From Verrucomicrobiota bacterium (GTDB lineage Bacteria > Verrucomicrobiota > Verrucomicrobiia > Chthoniobacterales > UBA10450): a stretch of 47,844 nt of DNA. Below the pieces are notes generated by a model that was not told the DNA's origin, did not search any database, and saw only the letters and a program-made list of their open reading frames with translations. Position numbers and translations under genes: made by a program. The stretch is taken from assembly GCA_003219695.1 (NCBI GenBank), contig QHQA01000041.1, forward strand, positions 1 through 47,844, written 5' to 3'. Positions 39,358 through 47,844 of the stretch are shown here, in pieces (within the stretch, counting starts at the first letter, position 1; every line of letters starts with the position of its first letter).

Positions 39358-40155
39358 TCATTGATAGCCCGCCGGGTAGATGATGTTGAACATCATGGTA
39401 AGGAAAAAATTGCAAATCAGAACCGCCAACGACGCGTTCACGACGGCTTCAGTTGTGGCGCGGCCGACGCCCACCGCGCCTTCGCGTGTGGTCAGGCCTT
39501 TGTGGCAACTGATGAACACGATGAGTATTCCGAAGCAGAATGCTTTTGACAGACCCATGATGATGTCACGACTGCGCGTCCACCGCACCATGTTCGCCAT
39601 GTAGTAAGTGCCATTAATGTCGAGCATGAAAATCGCTACGAGATAGCCAGAGGCGATGCCGACGGCGATGCACTCGGCCACCAACAGCGGCATCGATACC
39701 ATCATGGCAAGAGCGCGCGGCACCACCAGGTAATCAACGGGATAAACTGCCAGGGCGCGAAGTGCATCGATTTGCTCCGTCACTTTCATTGTGCCGATCT
39801 CAGCCGACATCGCCGCCCCGACGCGCCCTGCGACCATTAGCGCCGTCAGAACAGGAGCCAGTTCTCGGCAGAGCGACACCGAAACTACCGCGCCCACGGC
39901 GGAGCCCATTCCCAGTTTGTTAAATTGGAAAAATGTTTGTGCCGCGAAGACCGCGCCGGTGAATGCGCCGGTAATTATAACGACGAGCTGCGAAAGCAAT
40001 CCAATTTCAACAACTTGATTTAGAAATAATTTCCAGCGGAGTCTGTGTGTGAAAATGGAACGAAAGGTGTCAGCAGCCAGCAGCACGAGATCGCCCAAAT
40101 ATTGGAAGAACGAGAGCAACGGCGCGCCCAAAGCGTTGAAGAATCGAACCATCAT
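39358..40155 (-). CDS. mlaE: MlaE-type ABC transporter permease
   Basis: 265 residues with five to six membrane spans. Hallmarks: GAFTGAVFAAQTFFQFNKLG, LCRELAPVLTALMVAGRVGA, MSAEIGTMKVTEQIDALRAL and AVGVGRATTEAVVNASLAVL. It forms the membrane channel of the Mla lipid transporter; the ELAP and RVGAAxxAEIGTM motifs place it in the MlaE/DUF140 family without doubt. First of the three mla genes, 33 bp after a possible small gene. Confidence 0.93.
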   Translation of the reverse strand: MMVRFFNALGAPLLSFFQYLGDLVLLAADTFRSIFTHRLRWKLFLNQVVEIGLLSQLVVIITGAFTGAVFAAQTFFQFNKLGMGSAVGAVVSVSLCRELAPVLTALMVAGRVGAAMSAEIGTMKVTEQIDALRALAVYPVDYLVVPRALAMMVSMPLLVAECIAVGIASGYLVAIFMLDINGTYYMANMVRWTRSRDIIMGLSKAFCFGILIVFISCHKGLTTREGAVGVGRATTEAVVNASLAVLICNFFLTMMFNIIYPAGYQ

Positions 40156-40176
40156 TCCCTTGTTATCTGTGATCAG

Positions 40177-40344
40177 TTATCGGGACCGTCCAGCGACCAG
40201 GTCTTTTCCGATGTCCCGCAAGCCGCGCGCGCGCACTTCCACTTCGATCATGGTGTCCGAAACTTTAGCGGACCGGCAGCAGGAACGCAATTGATCGCGC
40301 ATGTCAAATTCGATTTCCAACTTTATTAACACGGACGTTGCCAT
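40177..40344 (-). CDS. Possible 55-residue small protein upstream of mlaE
   Basis: MATSVLIKLEIEFDMRDQLR, then SCCRSAKVSDTMIEVEVRAR and GLRDIGKDLVAGRSR. GC-rich third positions and a sensible alternation of charged and hydrophobic residues suggest a real protein. It would be the first gene of the mla operon, ending 21 bases before mlaE. No family recognised; no strong ribosome-binding site. Confidence 0.4.
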   Translation of the reverse strand: MATSVLIKLEIEFDMRDQLRSCCRSAKVSDTMIEVEVRARGLRDIGKDLVAGRSR

Positions 40345-40371
40345 TGCGCCCGGCGCAAAGCTGCATAAAAG

Positions 40372-40881
40372 ATGTCCGTCGAAAGGATGAGACACGGCAC
40401 CGAGTTTTTGCTGGGAATTAATCTGTTGCTGTGCGCACTGTTTTTTGGCGGCTGCCAAACAGTCCCGCAGGGGATTCAGCAGGCAAGAATCGAGATGGCG
40501 CAACACATCGCCGCGGAGCAACCCGGGGATTATTACATTGGCCGGCGTTACTACAAACCCGACTTCAAATTCTGGGGCTACGTCCGGCGGCCGGGGCAAC
40601 CATGGAGCACCGCTGAGTTGGTGATGCTAAATGAGAAAGAGAAACTGGCACCCGATCGCGAACGCCTTGAATTTGGCAGCGACAATAATTACGAATACAA
40701 ACTCTACGGCTATTTCAGCGGCGAGAAAGTCTATGAGCCGGCGAGCAACTCGGTTTATCCCGAGTTCGTTTTGAAGGGCTACGAATTAGTTTCGACCAAT
40801 CCGCCGCCGATTTTCAGAAGTCAGATCCGAGGGAAACCAAGCCCGACGGAGCTGCGTTATACGGTTGAGAAACCGGAATGA
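40372..40881 (+). CDS. Putative lipoprotein of unknown function
   Basis: 169 residues (164 from ATG 40387). A lipobox LFFGGC follows a hydrophobic helix (FLLGINLLLCAL), so lipid attachment at that Cys is likely. The mature part has GDYYIGRRYYKPDFKFWGYV, RRPGQPWSTAELVMLNEKEK, LEFGSDNNYEYKLYGYFSGE and YPEFVLKGYELVSTNPPPIF. Tyr/Phe-rich beta structure; family not recognised but it appears complete. Divergent from the mla genes. Confidence 0.7.
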   Translation: MSVERMRHGTEFLLGINLLLCALFFGGCQTVPQGIQQARIEMAQHIAAEQPGDYYIGRRYYKPDFKFWGYVRRPGQPWSTAELVMLNEKEKLAPDRERLEFGSDNNYEYKLYGYFSGEKVYEPASNSVYPEFVLKGYELVSTNPPPIFRSQIRGKPSPTELRYTVEKPE

Positions 40882-40896
40882 AGGCTTCGCCCCGTC

Positions 40897-40964
40897 AAAG
40901 CGTTGAAGCGTTAAATCGTTGAATCGATCCGTTGTAACGATGTAACGATGTAACGGTGTAACGA
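40897..40964 (+). repeat. GCGTTGAAGCGTT and TGTAACGAT tandem repeats before the recombinase
   Basis: 40897-40926 holds AAGCGTTGAAGCGTTAAATC-type units and 40931-40964 holds GTTGTAACGATGTAACGATG continuing TAACGGTGTAACG. They end 13 bases before the ATG. Third copy of the TGTAACGAT motif in the window. Confidence 0.65.
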
Positions 40965-40976
40965 ATCACGTTTCAC

Positions 40977-41885
40977 ATGACAAGCGGCCCGAGCACTTCG
41001 AACAAATTCGATCCTTTGGTGGAAGAATTCCTGCGCTATCTTGCCAATGAGCGAAATGCCTCGCCGCGCACAGTGAAAGCATATCGCCAGTCGCTAACCG
41101 CTTTTCGCGCAGAGAACAAAACACCGTGGAGAAAATGCACAGCCGACGATTGTCGCGATTATCTCTTTGCGCTGATGAAACGCGGGCAAGCGCGTTCGTA
41201 CGTGCGACTGCAATTCTCCGCGTTGCGCACCTTTTATCAGTTTCTCGCAGCTCGAAAACGGCTCCGGCGTAATCCGGTGCGCGAAGTGCAATTGCCAAAG
41301 TTGGAAAAGAAATTGCCGCTGGTCCTCACGCGCCAGCAGGTAGATGAACTTCTTTCGGCCCCCACACGCGAGACGAAGAGCCGCGCCGCGCCGTCGTGGA
41401 TGCCGCTGCGCGATGTCGCAATCATGGAACTGTTTTACAGCAGCGGTTTGCGACTGAGCGAACTAGCCAGACTCGACGTCGCCGACGTGGATCCCTACAC
41501 GGAGTCTGTGCGCGTATTTGGCAAAGGCCGCAAGGAACGCGTCTGCCCGGTGGGCTTGCCTGCGCTGGAGGCGATCCAAAAATATCGGGCGGCGGCCAAC
41601 GTGCACGCAGGCCCGCTCTTCATCAACAAGGCGCGCAAGCGCATGTCCGCGCGCTCGATTTGGCTCGTGTTGAAACGCTACGTCCGGCATACATCAATTC
41701 CCATTTCAATCAGCCCGCACAAACTGCGGCACAGTTTCGCCACGCACATGCTCGATCGCGGGGCCGACTTGCGCAGTGTTCAGGCGTTACTTGGCCACGC
41801 CAGCCTTTCCACGACACAAATATACACGCACGTCACAGTGGAACGACTAAAAAAAGCATACGCCGACGCACACCCGCGTGCATGA
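40977..41885 (+). CDS. XerC/XerD-type tyrosine recombinase
   Basis: 302 residues, the length of Xer recombinases. N-terminal SAM-like core-binding domain (FDPLVEEFLRYLANERNASP, about 11-95) and C-terminal catalytic domain. Catalytic residues: Arg159 (SSGLRLSELARL), Lys183 (FGKGRKER), His248 and Arg251 (HKLRHSFATHML), His274 (LLGHASLSTTQIYTH) and the nucleophile Tyr283. Predicted to resolve chromosome dimers at a dif site. XerC is slightly favoured over XerD by the N-terminus, but this cannot be settled without a tree. A phage or transposon integrase is less likely because there is no adjacent cargo. Confidence 0.88.
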   Translation: MTSGPSTSNKFDPLVEEFLRYLANERNASPRTVKAYRQSLTAFRAENKTPWRKCTADDCRDYLFALMKRGQARSYVRLQFSALRTFYQFLAARKRLRRNPVREVQLPKLEKKLPLVLTRQQVDELLSAPTRETKSRAAPSWMPLRDVAIMELFYSSGLRLSELARLDVADVDPYTESVRVFGKGRKERVCPVGLPALEAIQKYRAAANVHAGPLFINKARKRMSARSIWLVLKRYVRHTSIPISISPHKLRHSFATHMLDRGADLRSVQALLGHASLSTTQIYTHVTVERLKKAYADAHPRA

Positions 41886-41899
41886 GTTCGTAATGCGCT

Positions 41900-44344
41900 T
41901 TAGCTCGTCGGTGCAGGGGCACTGCTTTGCGGTTGCGATTCGGGCACTTGGAACGACAGCTTCCCATCGACGGCGACAACTTCGACTTTGTCGCCGGGTT
42001 TAACGTTGCCGCGGAGTAGCTCTTCTGCCAGCGGGTCTTCGAGAAAGCGCTCCACCGCACGCCGCATTGGGCGTGCGCCATACTGTGGATCATATCCTTT
42101 TTCGATGAGGAATTCTTTCGCGCTTTGCTTTAGCTCGATGTGGACATCTTTCGCTTTGATGCGCGTGAGCACTTTGTCCACTTCCAGATCGACAATGCGC
42201 AGCAACTCCGGTTTGCCGAGTGAATGAAAGACGATGATTTCATCGAGCCGGTTGAGGAACTCAGGTTTAAAGACGCGCTTGGTCTCATCGAGAATCTTGT
42301 CGCGCATCGACACGTAATCGTGACCTTCCGTCGGCGCGCCAAAACCCATCACCGTCTGCTTTTTCAACAACTCGGCCCCAACGTTCGAAGTCATGATGAT
42401 GATCGTATTTCGGAAATCGATCTTGCGCCCTAACGAGTCGGTGATCTTGCCGTCTTCCAGTATTTGCAAAAGCAAATGCATCACGTCCGGGTGCGCCTTC
42501 GGGCGGCGGCGCACGGCTTCGGAAAGTTGTCCGCCTTCTTCGTAGCCCACGTAACCAGGAGGCGAACCGATGAGGCGCGACGCAGTGAATTTTTCCATGT
42601 ACTCCGACATGTCGATCTGAATCAATGCGTCGGGATCGCCGAACATGAACTCGGCAAGTGTTCGGGCGAGATAGGTTTTACCGACGCCGGTCGGACCGAG
42701 AAAGACAAAGGAACCGATGGGGCGCTTTGGATCTTTCAAGTCCGCGCGCGAGCGGCGCAAGGCTTTGCTGATGGCAGTGACCGCTTCGTCCTGGCCGATC
42801 ACCCGCTGTTTCATCTCGGCCTCCATCATGAGAAGTTTTTGCGTTTCCTCCTGCTCCATGCGCTGAAGAGGAACGCCGGTGACCTTCGAGATGATGTGCA
42901 TCATGTCATCAGCCGTCACCACTACTTCTTTCTCTTCCCGCTCTTCGCGCCATTTAGTTAAAATGGTATCGAGCTTTTCCTTCGTTTGCTTCTCCTTGTC
43001 GCGGAGTCCGGCCGCTTTTTCAAAATCCTGCGCCTTGATCGCTCCTTCCTTTTCCAGGCGGATCTGTTCGATCTCCTTTTCGATCTCCTTCACATCCGGC
43101 GGCCGCGTCATCGCATTGATGCGGGCGCGCGCGCCGGCTTCATCCATTACGTCGATGGCCTTGTCGGGGAGAAATCGTCCTGTGATGTAGCGATCGGAAA
43201 ATCTGACCGCAGTCTCCAGCGCCTCATCCGTGAGTTTGGCTTTGTGGTGTGCCTCATACTTGGGCCGGAGACCCTTCAAGATTTGAATGGCTTCATCCAC
43301 CGTCGGCGCATCGACTTTTATCGTCTGGAAACGGCGCTCCAGCGCCGCGTCTTTTTCGATATACTTGCGGTATTCGTTCATGGTGGTTGCGCCGACGCAT
43401 TGCAATTCACCACGACTCAGCGCGGGCTTGATAATGTTCGAGGCGTCCATCGCGCCTTCGGCCGAGCCTGCGCCGACAATGGTATGCAATTCATCGATGA
43501 AAAGGATCACGTTCTTGGAACGGCGGATCTCGTCCATTACCGCTTTGATGCGTTCTTCAAACTGGCCGCGATATTTTGTTCCGGCCACCATCAACGCCAG
43601 ATCGAGCGTGATCACGCGCTTGTCGTGCAACAATTCGGGCACGTTGCCGTTTGCAATTTCCTGCGCCAGTCCTTCGGCGATGGCTGTTTTTCCCACGCCA
43701 GCTTCCCCGATCAGGACGGGGTTGTTCTTAGTCCGCCGGCAAAGTACTTGAATCACCCGCTCGATTTCGTTGCGCCGGCCAATGACAGGATCAAGTTCGC
43801 CCTTGCGCGCCAACTCCGTCAGATCGCGGCCAAACGCGCGAAGCGCCGGCGTCTTGACGTCTTTTCTCGCAGGCTCGCCGCCTTCCTGCTCCGATTCCGA
43901 CGGCGTGAAGTTTGGATCGAGTTCCTTGAGAATTTCGTTGCGCGTGCGCTCGATGTCGAGTTCGAGACTTTTGAGCACTCTGGCGGCGACCCCTTCGCCT
44001 TCGCGCAAAAGCCCAAGCAAAATGTGCTCTGTGCCGACGTAGGAATGATTGAGCGCCTTGGCTTCCTTGCTCGCCAGCGCCAACACTTTTTTGACGCGGG
44101 GCGTGTAGGGAACGTTACCGACTATCTTGGTCTCCGGCCCCGAGCCGACCTGTTTCTCCACCTCCATGCGCACCGTCTCAAGATCGAGACCCATTTTCTG
44201 CAAGACGTTGACCGCCACGCCCTGGCCCAGTTTGATGAGTCCCAAAAGCAGGTGCTCGGTGCCGACGTAATTGTGATTGAATCGGTCCGCTTCTTTGCGA
44301 GCAAGCGCCAAAACCTGTTGAGCCCGGGGAGTAAAATTATTCAT
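41900..44344 (-). CDS. clpC: ClpC-type AAA+ protease chaperone
   Basis: 814 residues. Two Clp-N repeats (about 1-145: [20 protein letters not shown] and [20 protein letters not shown]), first AAA domain with Walker A GEAGVGKT (213-220), then a UVR middle domain ([20 protein letters not shown]) that marks ClpC and not ClpA or ClpB, and second AAA domain with [20 protein letters not shown]. It unfolds substrates for ClpP, which is not in the window. Its ATG overlaps the mcsB stop by 8 bases. The overlap with mcsB and mcsA suggests shared control. Confidence 0.96.
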   Translation of the reverse strand: MNNFTPRAQQVLALARKEADRFNHNYVGTEHLLLGLIKLGQGVAVNVLQKMGLDLETVRMEVEKQVGSGPETKIVGNVPYTPRVKKVLALASKEAKALNHSYVGTEHILLGLLREGEGVAARVLKSLELDIERTRNEILKELDPNFTPSESEQEGGEPARKDVKTPALRAFGRDLTELARKGELDPVIGRRNEIERVIQVLCRRTKNNPVLIGEAGVGKTAIAEGLAQEIANGNVPELLHDKRVITLDLALMVAGTKYRGQFEERIKAVMDEIRRSKNVILFIDELHTIVGAGSAEGAMDASNIIKPALSRGELQCVGATTMNEYRKYIEKDAALERRFQTIKVDAPTVDEAIQILKGLRPKYEAHHKAKLTDEALETAVRFSDRYITGRFLPDKAIDVMDEAGARARINAMTRPPDVKEIEKEIEQIRLEKEGAIKAQDFEKAAGLRDKEKQTKEKLDTILTKWREEREEKEVVVTADDMMHIISKVTGVPLQRMEQEETQKLLMMEAEMKQRVIGQDEAVTAISKALRRSRADLKDPKRPIGSFVFLGPTGVGKTYLARTLAEFMFGDPDALIQIDMSEYMEKFTASRLIGSPPGYVGYEEGGQLSEAVRRRPKAHPDVMHLLLQILEDGKITDSLGRKIDFRNTIIIMTSNVGAELLKKQTVMGFGAPTEGHDYVSMRDKILDETKRVFKPEFLNRLDEIIVFHSLGKPELLRIVDLEVDKVLTRIKAKDVHIELKQSAKEFLIEKGYDPQYGARPMRRAVERFLEDPLAEELLRGNVKPGDKVEVVAVDGKLSFQVPESQPQSSAPAPTS

Positions 44345-45461
44345 CGTTCGGTGATGCGTTAGTCAAGCCGTTGCCCGACTCTCTTACCATCCTACTAATA
44401 TCAGGTTTGGGGAAAAGTTTCAAACGCTCGCGGATAATATGCGCACGCAAATGATCGCGTTCTTCAGCATTCAGCTTTTGTTGCGAGCCTTTTTGTAAAT
44501 GCGCCGGCTGCGTCTTAATAAATAACTCATCGATCTCCAGGCGCTGGTCCTCTGGAAATACGCCCAAGTCCATGCCGAGTTTGAGGATCGAGAGCAGATT
44601 AAGCGCTTCCTTCGACGACATGGCGTGCGCGTAAGTCAAAACGCCATAGGCGCGGCCGATCTGGTCGCAAAGCGTGTTCGGTTTTTTTTGAAGCAACATC
44701 TGCCGTGCGTCGTGTTCCTTTTCGATGATTGTTTCAATCACCTTGCTCAGACGATTGATGATATCGTCCTCTTTCTCACCGAGCGTGATCTGATTTGAAA
44801 TCTGAAAAAGATTGCCCATCGCTTCGGTGCCCTCACCGTAAAGGCCGCGCACTGCGAGACCGATTTTACTTACCGCCTGAATGACTTGGTTAATCAGCTC
44901 GCTCAGGACGAGCCCTGGCAAGTGAAGCATCGCCGAGGCGCGCATGCCGGTACCAACATTGGTAGGGCACGCAGTCAGGTATCCCAGCCGCGGATCGAAA
45001 GCGAAGTCCAGTTTGCCTTCGAGCGCGCTGTCGATCTTGTCCACTAGCTTGAATGCCTGTTTCAACTGGAGACCGGAGCGAATCGATTGCATCCGCAGAT
45101 GATCCTCCTCGTTGATCATGATGCTAAGGGTTTGCCGCCGATTCACCACCACCGCGCTGCCTGTACCCTTGGCGGCATGCTCGCGGCTAATCAGGTGCCG
45201 CTCCACCAGCACCTGGCGATCCAACGCCGAAAGATCCTGCAAGCTTTCCGAGAACGATTCCTGCATTTCCGGGAGCCCTTCCACATGCGGCCTAACCAGT
45301 TCCAGGATCGAATTGCGCTCCGCTTTTTTCGCCCAGCCTGGAAAAGGACGGTTGCGCAGATTCCGCGCCAGTCGCACACGGCTGCTGATTACGATTTGGT
45401 GATGCGGCCCTTCGCCGCGCAGCCATTCTCCGGCAGTGGAAAGCATGCTTGAAAATTTCAT
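44337..45461 (-). CDS. mcsB: Protein arginine kinase McsB
   Basis: 374 residues of the guanidino-kinase fold. Landmarks: IVISSRVRLARNLRNRPFPG (23-42), NEEDHLRMQSIRSG (117-130), and CPTNVGTGMRAS (165-176) with the catalytic Cys165. KEHDARQMLL and HAMSSKEALNLLS follow. In Bacillus McsB phosphorylates arginines of damaged or regulatory proteins and delivers them to ClpC. The short overlaps on both sides show an operon with mcsA and clpC. All expected residues are present. Confidence 0.92.
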   Translation of the reverse strand: MKFSSMLSTAGEWLRGEGPHHQIVISSRVRLARNLRNRPFPGWAKKAERNSILELVRPHVEGLPEMQESFSESLQDLSALDRQVLVERHLISREHAAKGTGSAVVVNRRQTLSIMINEEDHLRMQSIRSGLQLKQAFKLVDKIDSALEGKLDFAFDPRLGYLTACPTNVGTGMRASAMLHLPGLVLSELINQVIQAVSKIGLAVRGLYGEGTEAMGNLFQISNQITLGEKEDDIINRLSKVIETIIEKEHDARQMLLQKKPNTLCDQIGRAYGVLTYAHAMSSKEALNLLSILKLGMDLGVFPEDQRLEIDELFIKTQPAHLQKGSQQKLNAEERDHLRAHIIRERLKLFPKPDISRMVRESGNGLTNASPNDE

Positions 45462-45955
45462 CCTGAATTCGAGAGCTCGCTCTCCAGCTGTTTTATTTGA
45501 TCGCGCAACGACGCGGCTGTCTCGTAGTTCTCGGCTGCCACTGCTTTCTGCAGGTTCTCAGTCAGCGCGCGCACCCGGTGATTCAGCGCCACGGCGCGCT
45601 GCGCGCGTTGCGGCAATTTCCCCACGTGTTCGGTGCCTTTATGCATTGCTTTCAAAAGCGAGCTCAGGCCCTCTGCAAAGGTGACGTAGCATTCGCTGCA
45701 TCCAAGGCGACCAGTTTTTTTGAAGTCGGCCTGGCTAAAACCGCATGAGGGGCACTTTTGGGTCGCTGCTCCTTTTTCGAGCTCGTCTGTTGCGCCCAGA
45801 CCAAGGAGCAGATCGGCCAGCGCGAAACTGGTGGGATCCTGAACGCCTTTTTCCTTCGAGCAAGCTTCGCACAAATTCACCTTGTGCATTTTGCCTTCCA
45901 GAATCTGTGTCAGGAAGACCGTCGCGTCATTACATTTGCAAGCGTCGCACAACAT
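45458..45955 (-). CDS. mcsA: McsA-type zinc-binding UVR protein
   Basis: 165 residues. Four CxxC pairs: Cys3/6, 29/32, 68/71 and 86/89 (LCDACKC, LCEACSKEK, KCPSCGF, GCSECYV), which bind zinc. A C-terminal UVR motif (KAVAAENYETAASLRDQIKQ) follows. McsA activates McsB kinase and, in Firmicutes, helps control CtsR. The ATG of mcsB overlaps its stop by 4 bases (ATGA). No CtsR gene lies nearby. Confidence 0.93.
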   Translation of the reverse strand: MLCDACKCNDATVFLTQILEGKMHKVNLCEACSKEKGVQDPTSFALADLLLGLGATDELEKGAATQKCPSCGFSQADFKKTGRLGCSECYVTFAEGLSSLLKAMHKGTEHVGKLPQRAQRAVALNHRVRALTENLQKAVAAENYETAASLRDQIKQLESELSNSG

Positions 45956-46038
45956 CGCTGTTAATTAGACCCTGAAGGTTTCGAAAGATTCAACTGGAAT
46001 AATTTCCTGCGGGACGCCGATGTCGCAAAGTAATGCGC

Positions 46039-47037
46039 TCAATCCTGGTCGAAAATTGGCGTGCCGGTTTCGCGGGTCATCTCCCGGAATCGCGCAATGA
46101 TGCGCCCGGTAATCGGCCCGGGTTTTCCATTTCCTATCGGGCGCCCATCCACTTTGACAACCGGAATGATCTCCGCAGCTGTCCCTGTGAGGAAACATTC
46201 GTCCGCAGCGAAAACGTCGTGCCGCGTGATATCCGCCTTTAACGTTTTGAACCCGAGTTCGGCGGCAATCTCGAACACGACCGAACGCGTAATGCCGCGG
46301 AGCGCGCCTGCAGCGACGGGCGGTGTAACAATCTGACCGCGCTTGACGATAAAAACGTTGTCCGCCGTGCATTCGGCGACGTTGCCCTCGTCGTTTAACA
46401 TAAGCGCTTCGTCCGCGTTGGCCAGATTCGCCTCTATCCGCGCCATCACGTTGTTCAAATAGTTCAGCGATTTAACTGCCGGATTCAGCGCGCCGGGATT
46501 GCAGCGGCGCGTTGCGCATGTGACCACCGTTAATCCCTTACGGTACATGTTCTCGTGATAAAGCGCGATCGCGGCAACAATAATAATTACGCTCGGGGAC
46601 TTACATTGCTCCGGATTCAAACCCAGACTGCCAATCCCACGCGTGACCAGCAGCCGCACGTAACCATCCCGCAGATGATTTTGCCGAATGGTCTCCAGGA
46701 GCGCCTCCGTCATGCCCTGCTTCGTCATTGGAATTTCCAGGCAGATCGAGCGAGCCGAATCCCACAGACGATCAACATGTTCTCCCAGCCGGAAAACGCG
46801 CCCATTATAAAAACGAATCCCCTCGAAAATTCCGTCGCCGTACAACAGGCCGTGGTCGAAGACAGAGATTTTTGCGTCCGCCTCGGAGTAAAATTTTCCG
46901 TCGATGTAGATCTTCGCTTCCTTAACTCCCACCGCGGTGGGGCGTCGGCGACCCTCGATTGCCGGTTCAACTACTGCGTCCACAGTAGGCTCATGAATTT
47001 TGGGTTTCTCTAATACCGTTGCGTCAGTGGATTTCAT
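46039..47037 (-). CDS. ilvE: Branched-chain amino acid aminotransferase
   Basis: 332 residues, about 40 longer than usual because of a charged N-terminal extension (MKSTDATVLEKPKIHEPTVD) before IYIDGKFYSEADAKISVFDH. Class IV aminotransferase features: YGDGIFEGIRFYNGRVFRLG, the PLP lysine Lys189 in NPAVKSLNYLNNV, EALMLNDEGNVAECTADNVF and FLTGTAAEIIPVVKVDGRPIG. Transfers amino groups between glutamate and branched-chain keto acids. D-amino-acid transaminases are close relatives, but the EGIRFY pattern favours IlvE. It lies 83 bp upstream of mcsA on the same strand. Confidence 0.9.
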   Translation of the reverse strand: MKSTDATVLEKPKIHEPTVDAVVEPAIEGRRRPTAVGVKEAKIYIDGKFYSEADAKISVFDHGLLYGDGIFEGIRFYNGRVFRLGEHVDRLWDSARSICLEIPMTKQGMTEALLETIRQNHLRDGYVRLLVTRGIGSLGLNPEQCKSPSVIIIVAAIALYHENMYRKGLTVVTCATRRCNPGALNPAVKSLNYLNNVMARIEANLANADEALMLNDEGNVAECTADNVFIVKRGQIVTPPVAAGALRGITRSVVFEIAAELGFKTLKADITRHDVFAADECFLTGTAAEIIPVVKVDGRPIGNGKPGPITGRIIARFREMTRETGTPIFDQD

Positions 47038-47163
47038 ATCAAAAAAAATGTTCGGCGTTTACTCGCGTAATTCAAGCAGCAAATCAGCAAGACAACTGGA
47101 GTAGCTAAGTGTCGGAGTAATGCGGCTCCTGGATACCGCACTCCAACACTCCATTTACCTCCA

Positions 47164-47838
47164 TCATCGGAGGACGCCGTCCTTGATGTGCAACTGCCGG
47201 TCACCGCGTGTTGCCAGACGAGCGTCGTGCGTCACCACGAGAAGCGTTTTTTTTCGATCGCGCGCCAGATTTAACAGAAGATCCATAATGGCGTCGCCTG
47301 TTTTCGAATCGAGATTTCCAGTCGGTTCGTCGGCAAAGATGATGTCGGGATTATTCGTCAACGCGCGCGCGATCGCGACGCGCTGCTGTTCACCGCCTGA
47401 AAGTTCTGCAGGCAAATGATGCATGCGATCAGCCAGGCCCACCGACGCCAGGCTATTCTCGACGTCTTCTCTGGTTGCGCGCGGTCCAATCATTCCCGGC
47501 AACAGCACGTTTTCGAAGGCGGTAAGTTCCGGTAACAAAAAGTAACCCTGGAAAACGAAGCCCATTTTTTCGTTCCGCAGCCGCGCCTCTGCGGAGGAGC
47601 CGCCACAATACAGACGGCGACCTTCAAATTCGACGCTTCCCGACTCAGGGCGTTCCAGGCCTGCCAATGTATAAAGGAGCGTGGTCTTGCCCGCTCCGGA
47701 TGCGCCGGAAAGAAAGACCGTCTCGTTGTGCACAATCTCCATGGAGATGCCGCGCAGGACCTCGATCCTTCGCGTGCCCATGCGAAACGATTTGTAAATG
47801 TCGCGGGCAATTAATTGAGGGCGCTGCTGCACAAGCAA
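47164..47838 (-). CDS. lolD: LolD-type ABC transporter ATPase
   Basis: 224 residues visible; the first codon in the window is TTG (47838), and the true start may lie beyond the edge. Walker A GASGAGKT (45-52), ABC signature LSGGEQQRVAIARALTNNPD, Walker B IIFADEPTGNLDSKTG and His in VVTHDARLATRGDR are intact. The short size and the TGNLD motif fit the LolD/MacB/FtsE group; LYCGGSSAEARLRNEKMGFV and LPELTAFENVLLP support LolD. Predicted partner: LolC/E for lipoprotein release, which would be upstream outside the window. Confidence 0.85.
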   Translation of the reverse strand: MLVQQRPQLIARDIYKSFRMGTRRIEVLRGISMEIVHNETVFLSGASGAGKTTLLYTLAGLERPESGSVEFEGRRLYCGGSSAEARLRNEKMGFVFQGYFLLPELTAFENVLLPGMIGPRATREDVENSLASVGLADRMHHLPAELSGGEQQRVAIARALTNNPDIIFADEPTGNLDSKTGDAIMDLLLNLARDRKKTLLVVTHDARLATRGDRQLHIKDGVLR

Positions 47839-47844
47839 GTATCT

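Noticed and set aside
40977-41885. Phage or transposon integrase
   Set aside because: Length and N-terminal domain fit chromosomal Xer, and no att sites, cargo or phage genes are nearby.
42464-44362. Long plus-strand frames opposite clpC
   Set aside because: Antisense of a strongly conserved AAA+ gene.
45965-46372. Minus frame ending DIGVPQEIIPVESFETFRV downstream of ilvE
   Set aside because: The last residues look protein-like, but the rest is a shifted frame of ilvE; no start or motif. Noted only because the ilvE-mcsA gap is otherwise empty.

Overview
The window (47.8 kb, moderately GC-rich) looks like a chromosomal segment of a soil-type member of the Verrucomicrobiota, probably a Spartobacteria/Chthoniobacterales-like lineage. 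This is inferred from gene content. A five-gene pilus locus has the same order as Amuc_1102-1098 of Akkermansia. TMTC-like membrane-TPR proteins, beta-roll 'tail fibre' proteins and GxxExxY and GIY-YIG genes are present. Spacers are crowded with short palindromic and degenerate repeats of kinds common in that phylum. No rRNA, complete tRNA or CRISPR array was seen.

Layout. 1-2.9 kb: the 3' end of a fibre-type secreted protein, a decayed cytochrome c gene and a secreted Asp-box protein. 2.9-9.6 kb: PAP2 phosphatase, GT39-like transferase, ruvA, a conserved unknown protein and small membrane or secreted proteins. 9.6-13.1 kb: an accessory patch of broken toxin-antitoxin-type genes, a RAYT-like transposase between inverted repeats, and a brnT toxin gene carrying a 271-bp MITE. 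13.2-18.1 kb: a GT-C membrane protein, a TMTC-like membrane-TPR protein and a MntA/HepT pair. 18.3-23.4 kb: a type IV prepilin with a visible promoter and terminator, repeat-rich spacers and two beta-roll fibre paralogues. 23.6-33.0 kb: the pilus locus on the minus strand (Amuc_1102-like, PilM/PilN fusion, Amuc_1100-like, Amuc_1099-like, secretin), its spacers filled with repeats, pseudogenes and a GxxExxY gene. 33.1-37.5 kb: a UDP-glucuronate decarboxylase-like epimerase, a broken propeller gene, trpS and a DUF167 gene. 37.5-47.8 kb: mlaE-F-D, a lipoprotein, a XerC/D-type recombinase, ilvE-mcsA-mcsB-clpC and a LolD-type ATPase.

The most distinctive feature is colonisation by several families of small palindromic repeats. 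Some lie inside genes without breaking the frame: the secretin signal region, the TMTC-like membrane region, and brnT. A RAYT-like transposase in the window could mobilise at least the repeats that flank it. One repeat family combines a conserved leader of about 30 nt with a terminator hairpin and occurs five times. Another, TGTAACGAT-type, sits just before three gene starts in the coding sense.

Housekeeping genes are intact while accessory genes carry frameshifts and stops. That argues for real decay, although single-base indels in homopolymers could also be assembly error. All family assignments come from reading motifs; no database search was possible.
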